From Nymphaea colorata (lineage: Eukaryota; Streptophyta; Magnoliopsida; Nymphaeales; Nymphaeaceae): DNA of 64,000 nucleotides. Under the pieces are notes generated by a model, which searched no databases, was not told where the DNA came from, and was given only the letters and a program-made list of their open reading frames with translations. The DNA lies in the NCBI RefSeq assembly GCF_008831285.2, contig NC_045147.1, positions 18,020,854 to 18,084,853 on the forward strand, given 5' to 3'. Position numbers and translations under genes: made by a program. Shown in pieces: positions 1 through 13,656 of this stretch. Every line of letters begins with the position of its first letter. Position 1 is the stretch's first letter.

Positions 1-97
1 AACAGTTTCATGAACAACCTGACCAAGATGTCAATAACAAAAGTAAGAAACTAACTAACAGAAAGGAAAATTTCAAAACTATTATCAAAAGATGCAC

Positions 98-3000
98 CTT
101 CTTTGAGCGTTCAATGGTCTGATCAGTTTCATCCATCGCTTTTCTGCCAACGTCAATAAGCTCTTGATTTGACATCTCTATTTGTTAAAAACGCATTAAA
201 TTATATCACCAACTAGAAACATCAAACATAATGAAATCTATGCAACACGACAAACAAATGTGCATAATGACAAAAGTGATTCACGAATCATAAGCAGCAC
301 ATAAGGAACAACATGCAAGAAGACCAATAGATCTTAAATGGTCCTACTTGGAACTACTCCAACTTGGAATAGAAAATGGATCAAAACCCGTGTAGGACCA
401 GTTGGTAGGGGAATAAAAAGCCACTAGAAATAGGAAGAAACAAGCAAAAAAAAAGCACGGAAAGATAGAACCAAAGAAGGCAGTAAAAAAAGAACATTTT
501 ATCACAACAAGAAACATTTTCCAAAAAAAAAAAAATTAAAGATAGCATTATAGGAAAAACATCACAGTAGAACCAGAATGTTGAATGGTTGCACTTGCAC
601 ATCTTCAAATAAAGAAAACATAAGCTCTTGATTTTGGATCTTTTAAGCGATTATACTAGTTTTTTCCTAAATCCTTGAGAATGCTATATAGAAGCTATCC
701 AGCAAAAAAAATTACTGATGGGACATAAATAATATCTTCTTCCAAGGAACGGAACCGATCATCCAACCTGAAGCCATTCTAACATTGCTTTCAGCTGCAG
801 GATCACTCATTCCAGCTCCCATATCAAAGAGCTCAATTCTCTTATTGCCAAGGCTACTCATGTACCTGTAAATCAACTACCATGAGTGAAAATCACATTA
901 AGCATACAGTAAACAAGCAAGGGCGAGCGATAACTGGAAGAAAAGGCACCAGAAGCTGGGAGAAGATCAAAACAGAGAGGAGAAAGAATGTGTGGAGATA
1001 TTTCCACTGATAGAAGGGTGAGTTCCCCAGTAAGCATATGCAGCTTGAAGCTCCATTAACCCAAAAAAAAAAAAAAAACCCACAAGTATGCAGCTGCTGG
1101 GAGCCTGGGACCTTTGCTTAGCAATGAAAGAAGAGAGCTCAAACCTTGGAATCCAATTATGCCCAAGCATATGCCCCTTCAGAACATTTGACAATCCAAC
1201 CAAATGCAATTTAAATAAGTGGTGAACTTCGCTGTACTAAGTCGCCTGTTGCAATTACTCCCATTTGAAAGAGGGAAGACTACAAAAACTATCTTGGCCC
1301 ATGCTATAGGTTCAATTAACATGAATAATAAATGAGGAATGCCTCATATGGCAAGATCATTAACAAGTCATGAATCATGCTAGTGCTCAAAATGCATTCT
1401 TTGGGTTCAATAAGTTTAACATGCCTGATGTCAAGTACTGCTTTTGGTGACATCACATCCAAATATGCTATAAATAAAGTAGCGATGGCATTTACTGCCT
1501 TTACATGACTGAATCCAAGACAGCTAAGTCAGCAACTACCAACTATACCAGAATCTGGCTGCTCTAAATTCTTTATGATTTTTGTTTTTTCATCTTCCTT
1601 AAATTGTTTTAGAGATGAGTTGCCAAAATAAATGAGCCAGTGTGAGATAACAAACTATGCTACCTTATCAGTTTCTCAAATAAAAGCAAAGCCATCCTTC
1701 AATAAAGAGGACTGAGATGCTAGAATAAGTATCCTAAATGCTTCGTTCATTCACAGACCTAGTTGATTGCCCTACAAACCATCACAAAAGGAGGAAACTA
1801 CCATACAAGAAGCCCACACGTCTTACGAGCAACTGCTCTGTTCGTAGTACATATTCACTGCCACTGCCTTAGGATCCATCAGAGAACCCACTATTTAAAA
1901 TCTTAGGGTAAAATGCATCAAAATGAACTTGAACAACTCATTTCAATAGTAATGAATTATGAACAATATTGTAGAGTAGTAACACACTCTATCAATCATA
2001 ATTGTATGTACAGTTATTAGTTGTGCATATCACAATCTCACAGGCTACACTCATCCGTACAAATAAAGAATAAAAGAGAAATGGCCATACGTTTTCCTCA
2101 ATGCCACATAAGAATTCAACTCTTTAATCTGCAAAAACAGATCAGTGCATTAACTTCAGAAAAATGTTCAAGCACATTACACTCATAAAAATGTCTCTAA
2201 AACATGGCCAACCATAGATTGCTTCTTCTCATTGAGTTGTTTATTCACTTCAGGAGGATTCCCATTTTCTTCCTCTTTGAGCTCACGATCAAATTCTTTT
2301 ATCAAACTGAAAAGCGAACCAAAAGTAGTTAATATTGCATCAAGTTCTGCAATCAATATACTATTATAATGAGACAAATATGATGATCAGGAAACTAAAT
2401 TTCATTGTTTGTTTCTAAAACTATATTCAACGAGAATAAGGCAGCGATGTGCTGGCCCGACAGCTGCAAACTTAATTGCTTAAATAGTTCGATTTGCACA
2501 AAAAATTAATATCTGTTTCTTATAAAACACTAAGTGCGGATGACTAACAGTAAAAACAATTTAAAAGGCAAAAACCAGAAAGAGGAGGCATAATGATGGA
2601 ATGGAAACAGTAAAATTCACTGACATGGTACAGAAGAGATTAGTAAATATAACCCACCCAGAAAAGGAAAGAAACATTAGATCACATACCGCTTGCACTC
2701 CCTCATTTTTGCAGTCAGTTCTTCCAATTGCTTGCTCTGCCTATTGGGGTCTTTAATCTTATCCAATTTCTGAAAGCCATTTCTGCAGAAAACAATTGTG
2801 TGAGATTCTTCAAAACAAATAAAAATTAAAAATAAGGAATGAAGAAAGGAAAAGACTGCAAGTATTCAGCACGTGGACTCTTAGGGAAACACCATCTGGC
2901 TGCTTAACCAGCAACAGAGATGTTCAAGACAAGTCATAAAGTAAAAAGAAATTATACAAAATCACAAATTCCTTTGCTCCTAGCATGATCAATAGTTTGA

Positions 3001-4262
3001 GTTCTAACTTTGTGTAACAACATGACAACACACTTTAGTTTTTATTGCTATTCATTTCAAGCACTTGTTTAAAACAAGCCTTATGTGGTACCAAAACTTG
3101 GTGGCCTAACAACATTCGTAACAGAAGCAAATGAGAAAGGGCTAGTTGTGCATATCCAACATCAGCACCGTGCCCAGCCCCTCTCCCTCCCCCTACACAA
3201 CACGCACGAGTTTAATTAGAGTATCTCGTGCCAGAAAGGGTATTATGGCATGATACCGGGACAACAATAAGATTCACTTATTTGCTTTCACGTTGTGCAT
3301 TCAATTAATAGCAGTCAAACTTATTGAAAGTGAAGGCTGGCATTTCAGCTTTCAATTTTCATCAACGATGTCCTTCCGATGATGTATGTCTCATTCAAGT
3401 ATATCCTCAGTACTTACCAGTCTCGCACTTGATATACTTTCAAACACCTTAAGCAGGGAAAGAAATTGGATAGGGGAAACGACCACATTTGTCCCACCTA
3501 CGGACACGGGACAGGCAGGTAGCTCGATTTCATCATTTGAATGTCCCAGCTAAACAAGATACACCAATGCCATCATGGGTTCCATGATCTATTTATACTC
3601 ATTGTAGAGCGAACAATCTCAAAAACCCCAAAAACAATCAGCAAGATCCAACTACTGCAGGCTACGCAAAACGGAAAAAGGAAGAACAAGGAAAATCTCC
3701 AAGCTACGGACTGCAATGCCGCTCGAGCGGATAGCACGTCAGATGCCTAACATCAACATCAGAGAACCAACAGCCACCAAGGAACGTTTCCAACGGCCGT
3801 CGCGCTTCTAAATTCTCCAATCTTGGCTAGCACATTCAGTACGCAACGGAAAGCAAAATGCATCAAATATTCACAAACAAGAAACTCAACGAACGCCACA
3901 CTAGCACCCGCCTTGCTCCATCTCTAAATATCCCAAGTACCATTTCCCCAACGCGAAAAATTGACCACGATATTACACCAATGCTAAGAACATGGGCCCT
4001 TGCAGAGTAGAAAAAACTCGAAATCTCTATATATCGTCAAGCCAGAAACTTCCCCCAGTCGAGAAACGACGAAACGATTCATAGACCCCTAAAATGGACG
4101 AACGGGAAACCGAGTTCGAGATATAATTCGAAAAGAAGAAGAGCGAAGGAAAGGATAGGTAAGCAACAGAAGGGAGTCGACTCACGCGAGAGCGCGGAAG
4201 TGATCTGCCAGCTCTCCGTCGATCTGCTCGAGTTGTGCGCTCATCTTCAATTCGCTCGCCAT
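98..4262 (-). CDS. NPSN13: Novel plant SNARE, NPSN13-like (5' exons only; gene continues past the left edge)
   Basis: Qb-SNARE of the plant-specific NPSN group, which acts in membrane fusion at the plasma membrane and cell plate. Six coding exons are visible: 4262-4186, 2782-2690, 2306-2213, 2128-2091, 865-768 and 177-98. All borders are GT-AG and the phases join cleanly. The start is the ATG at 4262-4260, and the protein opens MASELKMSAQLEQIDGEL. Further family signatures are HFRALANGFQKLDKIKD, KQLEELTAKMRECKR, KELNSYVALRKTY, LGNKRIELFDMGAG and MSNQELIDVGRKAMDETDQ. The N-terminal wording fits NPSN13 better than NPSN11 or NPSN12, from my memory of the Arabidopsis proteins. The SNARE helix core and the C-terminal membrane anchor are expected in exons left of base 98, outside the window. 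The introns, up to about 1.4 kb, show no other gene. Family assignment is secure; the paralogue number is less so. Confidence 0.9.
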
Positions 4263-7100
4263 AGCCGCTCACAATCCGGTAACTTCCCACCGGGTTCCGG
4301 CGACTGAAAACCTAGCCCTTCCCGAGGCCAAGTCTCATCGGCAATTCCCGAAAGGACCGGAAAGCGAAAACCCGCCAGCCACGCGACCGCCGGAATAGAA
4401 ACCCAAATTTTCGCGATTCCTTTCTCCCCCTTTTCTCCTCCGACTCTGCGCTGGTCGCCCAAAGAGAACGCCAAAAGCAATGAACTTCCAACCGTGTTTC
4501 TTTTCTTTCAATATTTGTGCCAATTTACGATAATACCCAACATTCCTTTCACTCAATGGCAAACGATGAGCTTGGCTCCTCGGGTTTGACATACGCGACC
4601 GCCGACCCGAACTTGCCCTCATACGGAAGGATCTCAACGGATCGAATTCGGGTCAGATTTGAACTCTCCGAATGGGACCTTTTAATTCACAAGTTCAAAT
4701 AAACGGATAGCACATATCTTGTCACGGATTCGATCTTGAATTCATCAAGTCATACTTGGTACAATATCGGAACTTGATAGATTATCGAATTCAGATCTGA
4801 TGTTCAGTTTTGTAACTGAGTTTTGATCCGAATACCACATCTCATTATTTTTCGCTAGTTCATTTTGAACTCTATTCTGAACAGTAAGGTCTGAAACCAG
4901 GTTTCCATACAAATCCAATTGCAAGTTTTAAAATCATCTCTCCATGTAGAGGGGCCTTTTGTTGGCTATACACAATTCTTATGAAATCTAATTTAACTAG
5001 ATATTAACCAATTGGGGTAATACTGGATCTAAATGTTTAGGTAATGCTACCTATTCAAAGTGGACATCCCAGAGCAAAAAACCTGACTTCTAAGTAATAG
5101 CGGTTTCCGTTGCTAAATATGATGCCTAAATATGTGTTTAAGTCAATGGTATATGAGGTGTTCTTATTTTTTCCTCTTAACATAGATAGCGGTTCTAAGC
5201 TATCTTAGCTTACGTCCATATATTCTCAATGGGGTTGGTGCAATGGACAGAGTGAAGACTGGTAGATGGTTAGTATCTGTTTTAAAAATTACAGCAAAAA
5301 ATGAGGGGAAGTGGGGAGGGAGAAAAGACACTGATATACAAGTTGAAGCATAGTACGTGAATCACCTTAAAATACTAAAAAAAATATGAAGATAAGGAAA
5401 ACGGTGACAGTCATTTTGTTGAGTGGTATGATAAAACTGCTCATCCAGCATATATCTATGCACTAAACATTTGATTTAATAATTAGATATGTGATTTATT
5501 AACTTATTTGCGACCATGGCAGTTCTAATCAATTGCATTTTCAGGCAGAAGTTTAAAATCGATTCCAGACATTTGAATAACCCATATATCACTAACGCGG
5601 GATTTGATTCCCACATAAAATTTGTCCCTATCCCTATCCCCAACAAAGAAGAAGAAGAAGAACAAGCTTACAAATTAAAAAAAAAAAAAAAGGCATGTTT
5701 AAGTAATTAAACTGCTGGATCTTTAACTGCATTGAATCGGCGTCCCGTTAGTTAGGGATGCGTGCCAGATAAGTTCAGTTCATATGCTGGATTAACTGTA
5801 GGGGTTTTAATTTGATATCGGATAACCAGATCCGTTATCCAGATAAAAAATGGTTCAAGTCCTTGTAGATTCAAGTACCAGGCTACTCCAAGCTCAGATT
5901 GAGAAGGGAGAATCGGATTGCCCCGGATGTGATTATGCCGGATCCGATTAAGTTGGATTTGGCAGAGGTTAGATCCGAACCCCAAGTCCATTATTGGGAA
6001 AGTAAAAGGTCATTTTCGTCAGGGTTTCCATTGGGTCGTACTCCAACCCAACTCAGCCCTTCGATTACATTTGAACGAAGAAAAAATGAGGGAGCGGAGG
6101 CAATGAAAGCGAAGGGACGAGATGACCATGAAGAGCTTAGGTGGAATGAGTTGTTCCCCCAATCAGCAACCCCGTGAAGGCGGGCCCCACCCCACCACCT
6201 ACATTCGCTTCGCCGGAAATTTAGGCCCCCCCCCCCCCCTATCGGGTCGGACCTTTTACGATCTATTTAGTTTGGAACTTATTTATATGTATGCAGACGA
6301 ATAGATCTAATGTATTTAATAGATTTGAATGAGACTCATTTTCGTGATTATTTGGTAGTTTAAACATTTATTAAAAGTTTCATGAATCTATTCAAAAGTT
6401 GAACAGATTTATGAAACAGTAACATTAAGCAGCATTCATGAACGAGTCTAAATCTTTGAAGCATATTCATGTTCATTGCTGCAAGCATTGTACTGCATTA
6501 ATTTATTTCGGTGCATATTCATAAGATAGTAACAATATGTTATTATTGTCAAACAACTCCTAATTGTTTGTCCTTTATGCTAAATATAAAAAAATAAAAA
6601 GGAAAATACTAGGGTTGGTCTTGAGGGGTTGGTATGATAGTCTCGGACCTTAGCTATTGGACCAAGAGTCACGATTTTAGCTTTAGGAACCTCATTTAGC
6701 TACACAAGCCAAAGCATGAGATTTTAAAAAGACAAAAACACTAGCCTTGTAGATAGTTTGTCAATAATAAGAACAGTGATATGTTGTTTTATTGTCAAGT
6801 CACATTGAAGGTAGAATAGAACACTTTGTGAGTATGACAGTGACATATTTGATCCACAATTTTCCTTATTGTTCCCATTGACATAAGACCAGAAACCATA
6901 TGACAGTGCCACATATTTGAATGATATTATTGGAAAATAACTAGTGGTTGTTGAAACTCGAACTCGGGGCAAGGAGAGTCCATCTCTTGCATCCATCTTG
7001 TTATTGCTTGGTCCAGGCTTTCTTGGCCAGCTTAAATATAAAAAGGAGAAGCAGTCGTCTTAAATGGAAAGAAAAGACAAGAAGTTATTTATAAATTTAA

Positions 7101-8060
7101 GGGGTGCATTTGGATGACACACCAAAACTCATTTTTTGAGTTAAAAAAAAATGATTTTGCTTCATAAACTTAGTTTCACGAGTGTTTGGATGACATAAGA
7201 AATGAGTTTAATTCGTTTTTTTTTTTTAAAAAAATCATTCTTTAAAAGGAAGTGAATAATTTGGTTACCCTAAAAAAAATGTGTTTTGGTTCCATTATCC
7301 AATCGTAGGCAAATGTAACAAAGTAACAATTATCAGATTTTACATGCGTAAATTGATCTTTCAAGCATGATATTTAATTGGTAGGTTCCCTTGGACCCTT
7401 TTTTGGGGTCAAAACATGCTTTCTTAGCAACAGGTGCTATTGGATTTGGGGTTTTGGATATGCCCATAGATGGGTTAGATCTGGATCTATTTCCTAATGG
7501 AGATAATGGTCGCTTGTTATGTTCAACCCCGTCCATTTTCACAGAGGTTTAGAGCTGCTTCAGAACTTTGGGATCTTCATATTTTTAATTGGTAGTGGTT
7601 GCATTTGGATCCGGTCATGTCTCGGTTTGTCGAGCCATTTCCCCGTTAAGCTTGCATATATATGCAATCAATATTGGAAACATGAGGGTGTTTGGATGAC
7701 ACCATAAAAAAAACTTAGTTTTGATGGTGGGAACTAAATTTTACAAAAGCCTAGTTAAAAACATAGGGGGTGTTTGAATGCCACTTGAGTGAGCGAGAGC
7801 TCGAAGCGATGCTCGAAGGCCTTCAATTTCTCCTGCCTTCGGGGTCCTGAACTGCGTCGGTGTCAATGATAAAACGGTGCACCCTTCAACTTGAATGCCA
7901 CTCCAAAATCACTTTTTGGAAAGTGTTTGGATGACAAGAAAATTCTCTTTTGTGAAAACTGGATTTTTCACATGAGAATGAAGGTAAAACCCCGTAGTTT
8001 GCCCCCAAAACCTAGTTTTTTGTGGTCATCTAAAAGCCCCCATTTTCCTATTGGATTCAA
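7101..8060. repeat. Cluster of repeats sharing a GTGTTTGGATGACA-like end
   Basis: Variants of the word G(T/C)(G/A)TTTGGATGACA occur at about 7104-7119, 7182-7195, 7688-7702, 7770-7783 (GTGTTTGAATGCCA) and 7923-7936. They sit in A+T-rich sequence with AAACTCATTTTTT-type stretches, and one opposite-strand relative (GGATTCAAACGG) lies near 8051. This looks like several short non-autonomous elements inserted into or beside one another. No transposase is visible and I could not define target-site duplications. Confidence 0.4.
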
Positions 8061-8749
8061 ACGGGTTCTAAGTTATTCCAAAGTTTTGTTTTTATAGCTG
8101 TGCCAAACTCAACTCGGTTGGCTCTTGAGATAGTTAGCCGATCTGAATCCAATCCAATCCATTTACATTTACACTAATGCTTCATAATTAGTCATTGAAG
8201 GAGTAATTAATGTGCTGATTTGATCTATTTCCTATCTATGATTTCTCCCTTTCTTGATCAAACACGAGTAAACAGTTTTGCGTTGAAATCATGTCTCAGT
8301 TTGAGAGGAAAAATTGGTCCCATCAAACGGCACCCTCAACGGTGATTTTCCTTCACGAGAAAGTTTCTATCCCATCTTCATAATGTGTTTACCTTTTCCT
8401 CTTTTTGTTTTGGTTTTGAACACCTTTCGACATCTTTTACTTTCGGTGAAACTTTACCACACATTTAAGATCCACGGTATTAGATAGGAGGAAATCTTTG
8501 TCCGGAAAGACCTCCTTTTTTGTGGGTCTCAAACGCACTTTCACTTATGCACATGTCTTTCTATCATACATCGGGTGTTCACCTTTATCCCAACCAAACA
8601 TCGTGCTATCCATCCCACATCCCATACTTTTCCATCTTTTATTAATAACACTGGAAATTAGCAGGACGCTGGAGCGAAGACATGTTTTTTTTGTTTCACT
8701 TGTCCTCTCGAGCTTAGCAGTGATCCAAATGGGTTGGGTCTGGCTGGTG

Positions 8750-9085
8750 GGGCTGCACAACAAGTTAAATCAGCTTGAGTTCGGAACTCACAAGTCGAGC
8801 ACAAGTTCATATGTACGCTCAAAATGTTAAATGAGTCGAGTTTAAGTGGTAAGAACTCGACTTGTTTAAATTCGAGTCGGATCAAGTATACAATAAACAT
8901 TGAATTATAATGAAAAAAGAATTAACTTGAGTAGCAACTAAACACCTTAATGAGTAGTTAGTTACAAGGAATGTGACATGCTTAACATAAGCGAGTTAAA
9001 TGAGTCGAGTTCGAGCTCGAGTTTTTTGAGTCAAGTCGAGCTCAGGCTGACCCAACTTGAGCTCGATTTGGCTTGTGTGCAGCTC
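8750..9085. mobile_element. MITE-like element with CTCGAG-rich body and inverted ends
   Basis: The left end (about 8750-8784) begins GGCTGCACAACAAGTTAAAT. The right end (about 9051-9085), read on the minus strand, begins AGAGCTGCACACAAGCCAAA and continues TCGAGCTCAAGTTGG, so the ends are imperfect inverted repeats of about 33 bp. The body repeats AAATGAGTCGAGTT (near 8828 and 8999) and other GAGTCGAG words in both directions. There is no coding capacity. I could not see a convincing target-site duplication. A related body sequence occurs at 60658-61020. Confidence 0.55.
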
Positions 9086-10263
9086 TACTCTCAGAAAGCA
9101 TTTTTGTCCAAACTTTTTCGGCATCTTTTTTTTCTATGAAAAACCATTAAAAGAAAAAACAAGTAAAGTAAGATATTAATAAAATGTGAATGTTGCTTCT
9201 TCGGATCTGTTATTCCTTAGTATGATAATAAGACTTTCGCGATCCACCAACAACTAATCAGTTCTAGTATAAAAGGCAAATTATTTTTAAGTTAGTGGCG
9301 AGACTGCCGGATCCAAGAAAGAAACAAGGCGTTAGCGAGACGGCAATTGACAACTAAGACATTTCGTCCAGGCGTTGGAAATCTTGCGTCATCTTGTCTC
9401 CTTTCATTCTTCATCTACTCAGTCATCCTCGACGCGTCCTTTTGACTCCTTTAGTAAGTTTCTTTATTAAAAAAGAAATTGGAAGAACTCTTAAGAACAA
9501 TATTCTGGAATGACTGACAGATCTGTTTTGAATACTTTCATGAAAAGTATATCAATGTCGTCAGGATTCTCATAGTTGAGCAATAAAATGTTACCGTAGA
9601 TCAGCAAGGTCCAGTACCAATAAAAATGTGAGAAAAAAAACCCTTTTAGATATGATATCCCGCTCCTAAGTTAGTCTATTTATTTTCACAAAAGACATCA
9701 TAAGCGAGATCTTAATACATGAAAATTAAACAAATCGTAGAGTGTCAAATTTTTGAGACTTAAAAAGAAAAAGGCACTTTTAGTTTCAAATTTGAATGCA
9801 TACATAGGATTTGATCGCAATAATACAAATGTTTTCTTATTCAACCTAACGGAGCAGGTCTCAAGTGACGATTGATAAAATTAGGCAGCACAAGAGAAAA
9901 ATGTAAAGGCTCTGGATGTTCGTGAAATTGTTTTGGGCTTCGGTTGCACGATGGTGACCATCCATCATGAAATATGAACGGTCAGGATTACAGATTATTT
10001 TGAAAACGCGATCCTATGAAGTAGTCAGTCACGTCAACGTCCTCCACCTTTTTCCACCCAAGGTTTCGGGTCTGTTGACCCGACCCGTTTTCTGCGGGAG
10101 GAGCGGTTTCGTCACGACGACGGCGATGATGGCAAGGGGAGTTATTTATCAAAAGAAGGGGGGCTATTTACTGAATGTGCCTCCCCCGTTAAGGTTTTCC
10201 AAAAAAATTACGGGAAGGCCGTTTATTTGCAGGTTATTGCAGAAACCCGCGGAGTTTCCCGAT

Positions 10264-10402
10264 TAAAAAGCCGGGAAGGAAGGGAGGGAGGGAGGAGGGA
10301 AGGAAGGGAGGGAGAAGGAGAAATGGTGGGCGACTTGCAGTAGGGTGAGAGCAAAGAGAGAGGGAGAGGGGGAGATAGAGAGGGGGAAATAGGGAGAGAG
10401 AG
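10264..10402 (+). promoter_or_regulatory. Purine-rich (GGGA/GAGA) leader or core-promoter tract
   Basis: About 140 bp made almost entirely of G and A (GGAAGGAAGGGAGGGAGGGA, then GAGAGA runs) lies directly upstream of the NYN-gene start codon. Such GA tracts are common in plant 5' leaders and core promoters. The minus-strand frame through it (10223-10633) is a low-complexity shadow rich in Ser, Leu and Pro, not a gene. The exact transcription start cannot be read from the sequence. Confidence 0.5.
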
Positions 10403-10405
10403 GCT

Positions 10406-13400
10406 ATGGCGGAACCTGAGTATTCGAACGCGAAGACGTCGGTGTGGTGGGATATAGAGAACTGCCAGGTGCCGAGGGGGGCAGAACCCCACGCCATTGC
10501 TCAGAACATAAGCTCCGCCCTCGCTTTCGTTGGCTACAGAGGACCCGTTTCCATCTCCGCTTACGGCGACACCACCCGCATCCCCTCCACCGTCCAACAC
10601 GCCCTCTCCAGCACCGGCGTCGCCCTCAACCACGTCCCCGCCGGTAAACCCCGTTCTCGTTATGGCTTTGACCAGACAGAAACCCCAAGTACCCGTTTCC
10701 TTCCTAATCGTCGGACAGATTACAGGATCGACCCAGGGGTCGGTGTAATTTAATTTCGCAAACCCTTAATTCTTGATGGTTAGAATCGGTCGGTTGAATA
10801 ATCAGCGGATTGCTAGCTTTAAGTACCTAATCCCCGATGTAATTTTCGGAACTTAGTCACGACTCAATCGCTTTGAGATAAGAGCTAGTTTTCTTTTGTT
10901 GTAGATCTGCGTTTTCTTTACTTGCATCAACAGAGTTCGTGATTCTATCTCTTGATTCTCGAGGTTCATTGCATAATTGAACTCTAATTCTCTCTGTCGA
11001 TGATATTTTAGTGTGGCCCAATTGTTGGCATCCACATGTCGCCTATTATGGAATTAAAGGTTTTACGAAGAAGGCCTGGTTCACTGATTTCGTCCTGTTC
11101 CTTTGTTGCTAAATGGTTGGGAAAGTACATATGTGTTGGTTTTGCTATTTGAAGACTAACCTTTGGTAGTCCTGTGTGCTTATTTTGTTTTCCTGACCTT
11201 GTGCATATTCAGGAGACCGATTTCAACGACAAATTATGAGCGGCTAATTTAACTGTTTTTGTTGTGGATCCTATTTGTACCTGCAAAATGAATAAGAATT
11301 GAGTGAGGACGGTAAGGTTCAAGCTCTTCCATGGGGGTTTTGTAGAATGGGATACAGGTAGTTTGGTGTGATGAGGAATGAAGTTCGGGGACTGTTACTA
11401 GTTGTATAAGCATATAAATCCCGTTGATTCTGTGTCCTTGTCCTGTTTTTTACTGATAAAATTCTGACTCTATTTAGCTTGAACGAAACTAATGGTTGTT
11501 TGCTTAAACTTTTTCTTCAGATAGATGCTGGTAACTGTAACACTGCTAGTCTTGGCTATTTACTGCTGCCGTGCATGATTGTAATTCCTTTTTGCTTTCC
11601 TGTTTACTCACTTTGATTCTGGTAATTTTGCGTATGGCATCATATAGGTGTTAAAGATGCAAGCGACAAAAAAATTCTTGTGGATATGCTGTTCTGGGCA
11701 GTGGATAATCCTGCCCCTGCAAATTATCTGTTGATTTCTGGAGACCGGGACTTCTCTAATGCACTCCACCAATTACGCATGAGGAGATATAATATCCTAC
11801 TAGCGCAGCCTCAAAATGTTTCTGCTCCCCTTGTTGCTGCTGCAAAGACTGTCTGGTTATGGACAAGCTTGTTGGCTGGAGGTCCAGCATTGCAAAATGG
11901 TTCAGGACCAGCAATGCCTAATATTCCAGGCGAACTAGTACAACCGATTAATGGACATAATGCGGACAGACCCAGGATTGCATTTCCTGAAAATCAGCAA
12001 GAAAAGCTGTACGTGCGTTCAGAAGCTGAACATACACAGGATTTCTCAGGGGGCCAGAAGAACTATGGTACTAAGGCTACTGATAGGACTAAAGGGAAAC
12101 CGTCCAAAAGAAACCCAAGTCAAACGAATGGTCCAAGAAGTATGAACCGAGAAAATCAGTCACCCCAATTTGGAGCTCAAGATGCACATGCTAGCTCTAA
12201 CAGATTGGACCTGAAGACAAAAATGGTCAAACAGCAAAGTAAAATTCCTAACCAAATGACTGCACAGTCTGATATGATGGGATTAAATTCTTCTAGCCAG
12301 TTCACATCCCAGCAGAGAAGTTCTTCTAGTAGTGGTTTGCATCCTTCGACATCATCCTCTTCATTGCTTCCTGAATTTGGACCTCCACCTCAACCTATGC
12401 AGCTTAAAACATCTTGTAGTGCTCCACCGATATTTTCTTATCCTGGTCCATCGCAGAACAGTGGAAATATTCCTCGTAATTTTCATCCTCAATATTCTCA
12501 ACCTGTTGGACCCAGTAACTTGATGCCTATGCCACACTCATTCTCAGTGGGAAACCCTTACCCACCTACTTCATGTGCACCAAGCCCATATCCTTATCAT
12601 TCAAGATACGATGGGCCTCGTCATCCTCCAGGACCTATTCCAGAGATGCCAAACATCGGAAAGTTAAATATTTCCGACCATCAGGTTAGCACACAGAATA
12701 CTCCAGTTTCTCACCTGAATGGAGAAGCTAATGTAAAAGTTAATTTTGAGGCATCTACGCTTCAAAAGGATTTTACACAGCAACGAATCGCTCATCCACA
12801 TAATGGGAAAACTTTTCAGCATGACAGCATGCATAGCAAGCAGATGCCTTCTGGTTCTGAATCACAGGCTTCGGCTCCAGTTCAGGCACAGTCTACTGAA
12901 ACAGTACTTTATCATATAGGTGTTCTTTTGCGTGTGATGCAGACACTGAAGAATGACAAAATGATGCCTTCAGAAACTAATATTGCAGATTGCATTCGAT
13001 ATGGAGATTCAAGTAATCCTAATTTTGATTTGCGTTTGGCCTTGGATAGTGCCATTGAGAGAAAAATATTGGTAGTCCATAGCCCTGGAGGACCTTTCCA
13101 AATTTATCTTCCAAAAAATGATACATTGTGGAAATGCATCAATCCACTAGATACTAGCATAAAACATCCCAAAGAAACATGGGATGGGCTATCAAAGTAT
13201 TTGGCTTCTCTTGAAGGTCGTTCAGCAATTATGGCTTCCCAAAGCAGGTAATCTACTGCATCCTCCATTTATGTGTGTGCTTGCGAGTGCATGATCGTGC
13301 ATGTGTAGTATGTACACATGCAGGCATGGGCATATTTACACGTTGGGTGGGTCAATATGTTTATGTTTGGCTACGGAACATCCTTAGTGAATAAACTATA

Positions 13401-13656
13401 AAGATAATTGCTCGAATAAAAGATTTTCTTGTGCTTTTGTGACAGGTATCATGCTGCAACTATACTAAAGAAATCATGTTTAAAGCATCTTGTCATCGGT
13501 GAAATACTTCAGTTGTTGAATGCAGCAATAACTTTGAGACATTGGATAGTGCCCCGTCACTCAGGCTGGCAACCACTGCAGTTCAACCTAGCAGAATCTG
13601 ACAAAGATTCAGATTCTAAATCTATTCCTGATGACAGGCAATCGTTTCTTTACTGA
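10406..13656 (+). CDS. NYN-domain protein (MARF1/limkain-b1-like putative endoribonuclease), 682 aa
   Basis: Three exons: 10406-10643, 11648-13247 and 13446-13656. They are joined by GT-AG introns and give one open frame of 682 residues. The N-terminal NYN domain (PIN-like nuclease fold) covers about residues 10-150. Acidic residues expected at the metal site are visible in WWDIENC (Asp16) and ISGDRDFSNAL (Asp112, Asp114). A long linker rich in Ser, Pro, Gln and Asn follows (about 160-480), which looks disordered. A conserved-looking C-terminal part begins near residue 500 (TVLYHIGVLLRVMQTLKND) and runs to WIVPRHSGWQPLQFNL. It may be a winged-helix module of the OST-HTH/LOTUS type, but I cannot prove that. 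Plants have several such proteins, often annotated 'putative endonuclease or glycosyl hydrolase'; their substrates are poorly known. The first ATG after the GA-rich leader is the start, giving MAEPEYSNAKTSVWWDIENC. Confidence 0.88.

Larger units (their letters stand above)
4263..10263. other. Intergenic region with degenerate repeats
   Basis: Six kilobases between two divergent genes. No open frame resembles a known protein. It contains A+T-rich repeat debris: stretches rich in GATCCGA-like words (about 4640-4800 and 5810-5990), a C(13) run near 6227-6238, and five copies of a GTTTGGATGACA-like word between 7101 and 7940. A MITE-like element with inverted ends lies at 8750-9085. The first few hundred bases above 4263 probably hold the NPSN13 promoter and leader, and the last few hundred bases probably hold the promoter of the NYN gene. 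I see no clear TATA box that settles either start. Confidence 0.6.

Noticed and set aside
10223-10633. 136-codon minus-strand open frame
   Set aside because: Antisense to the GA-rich leader and NYN exon 1; the Ser/Pro/Leu-rich composition comes from the purine tract.
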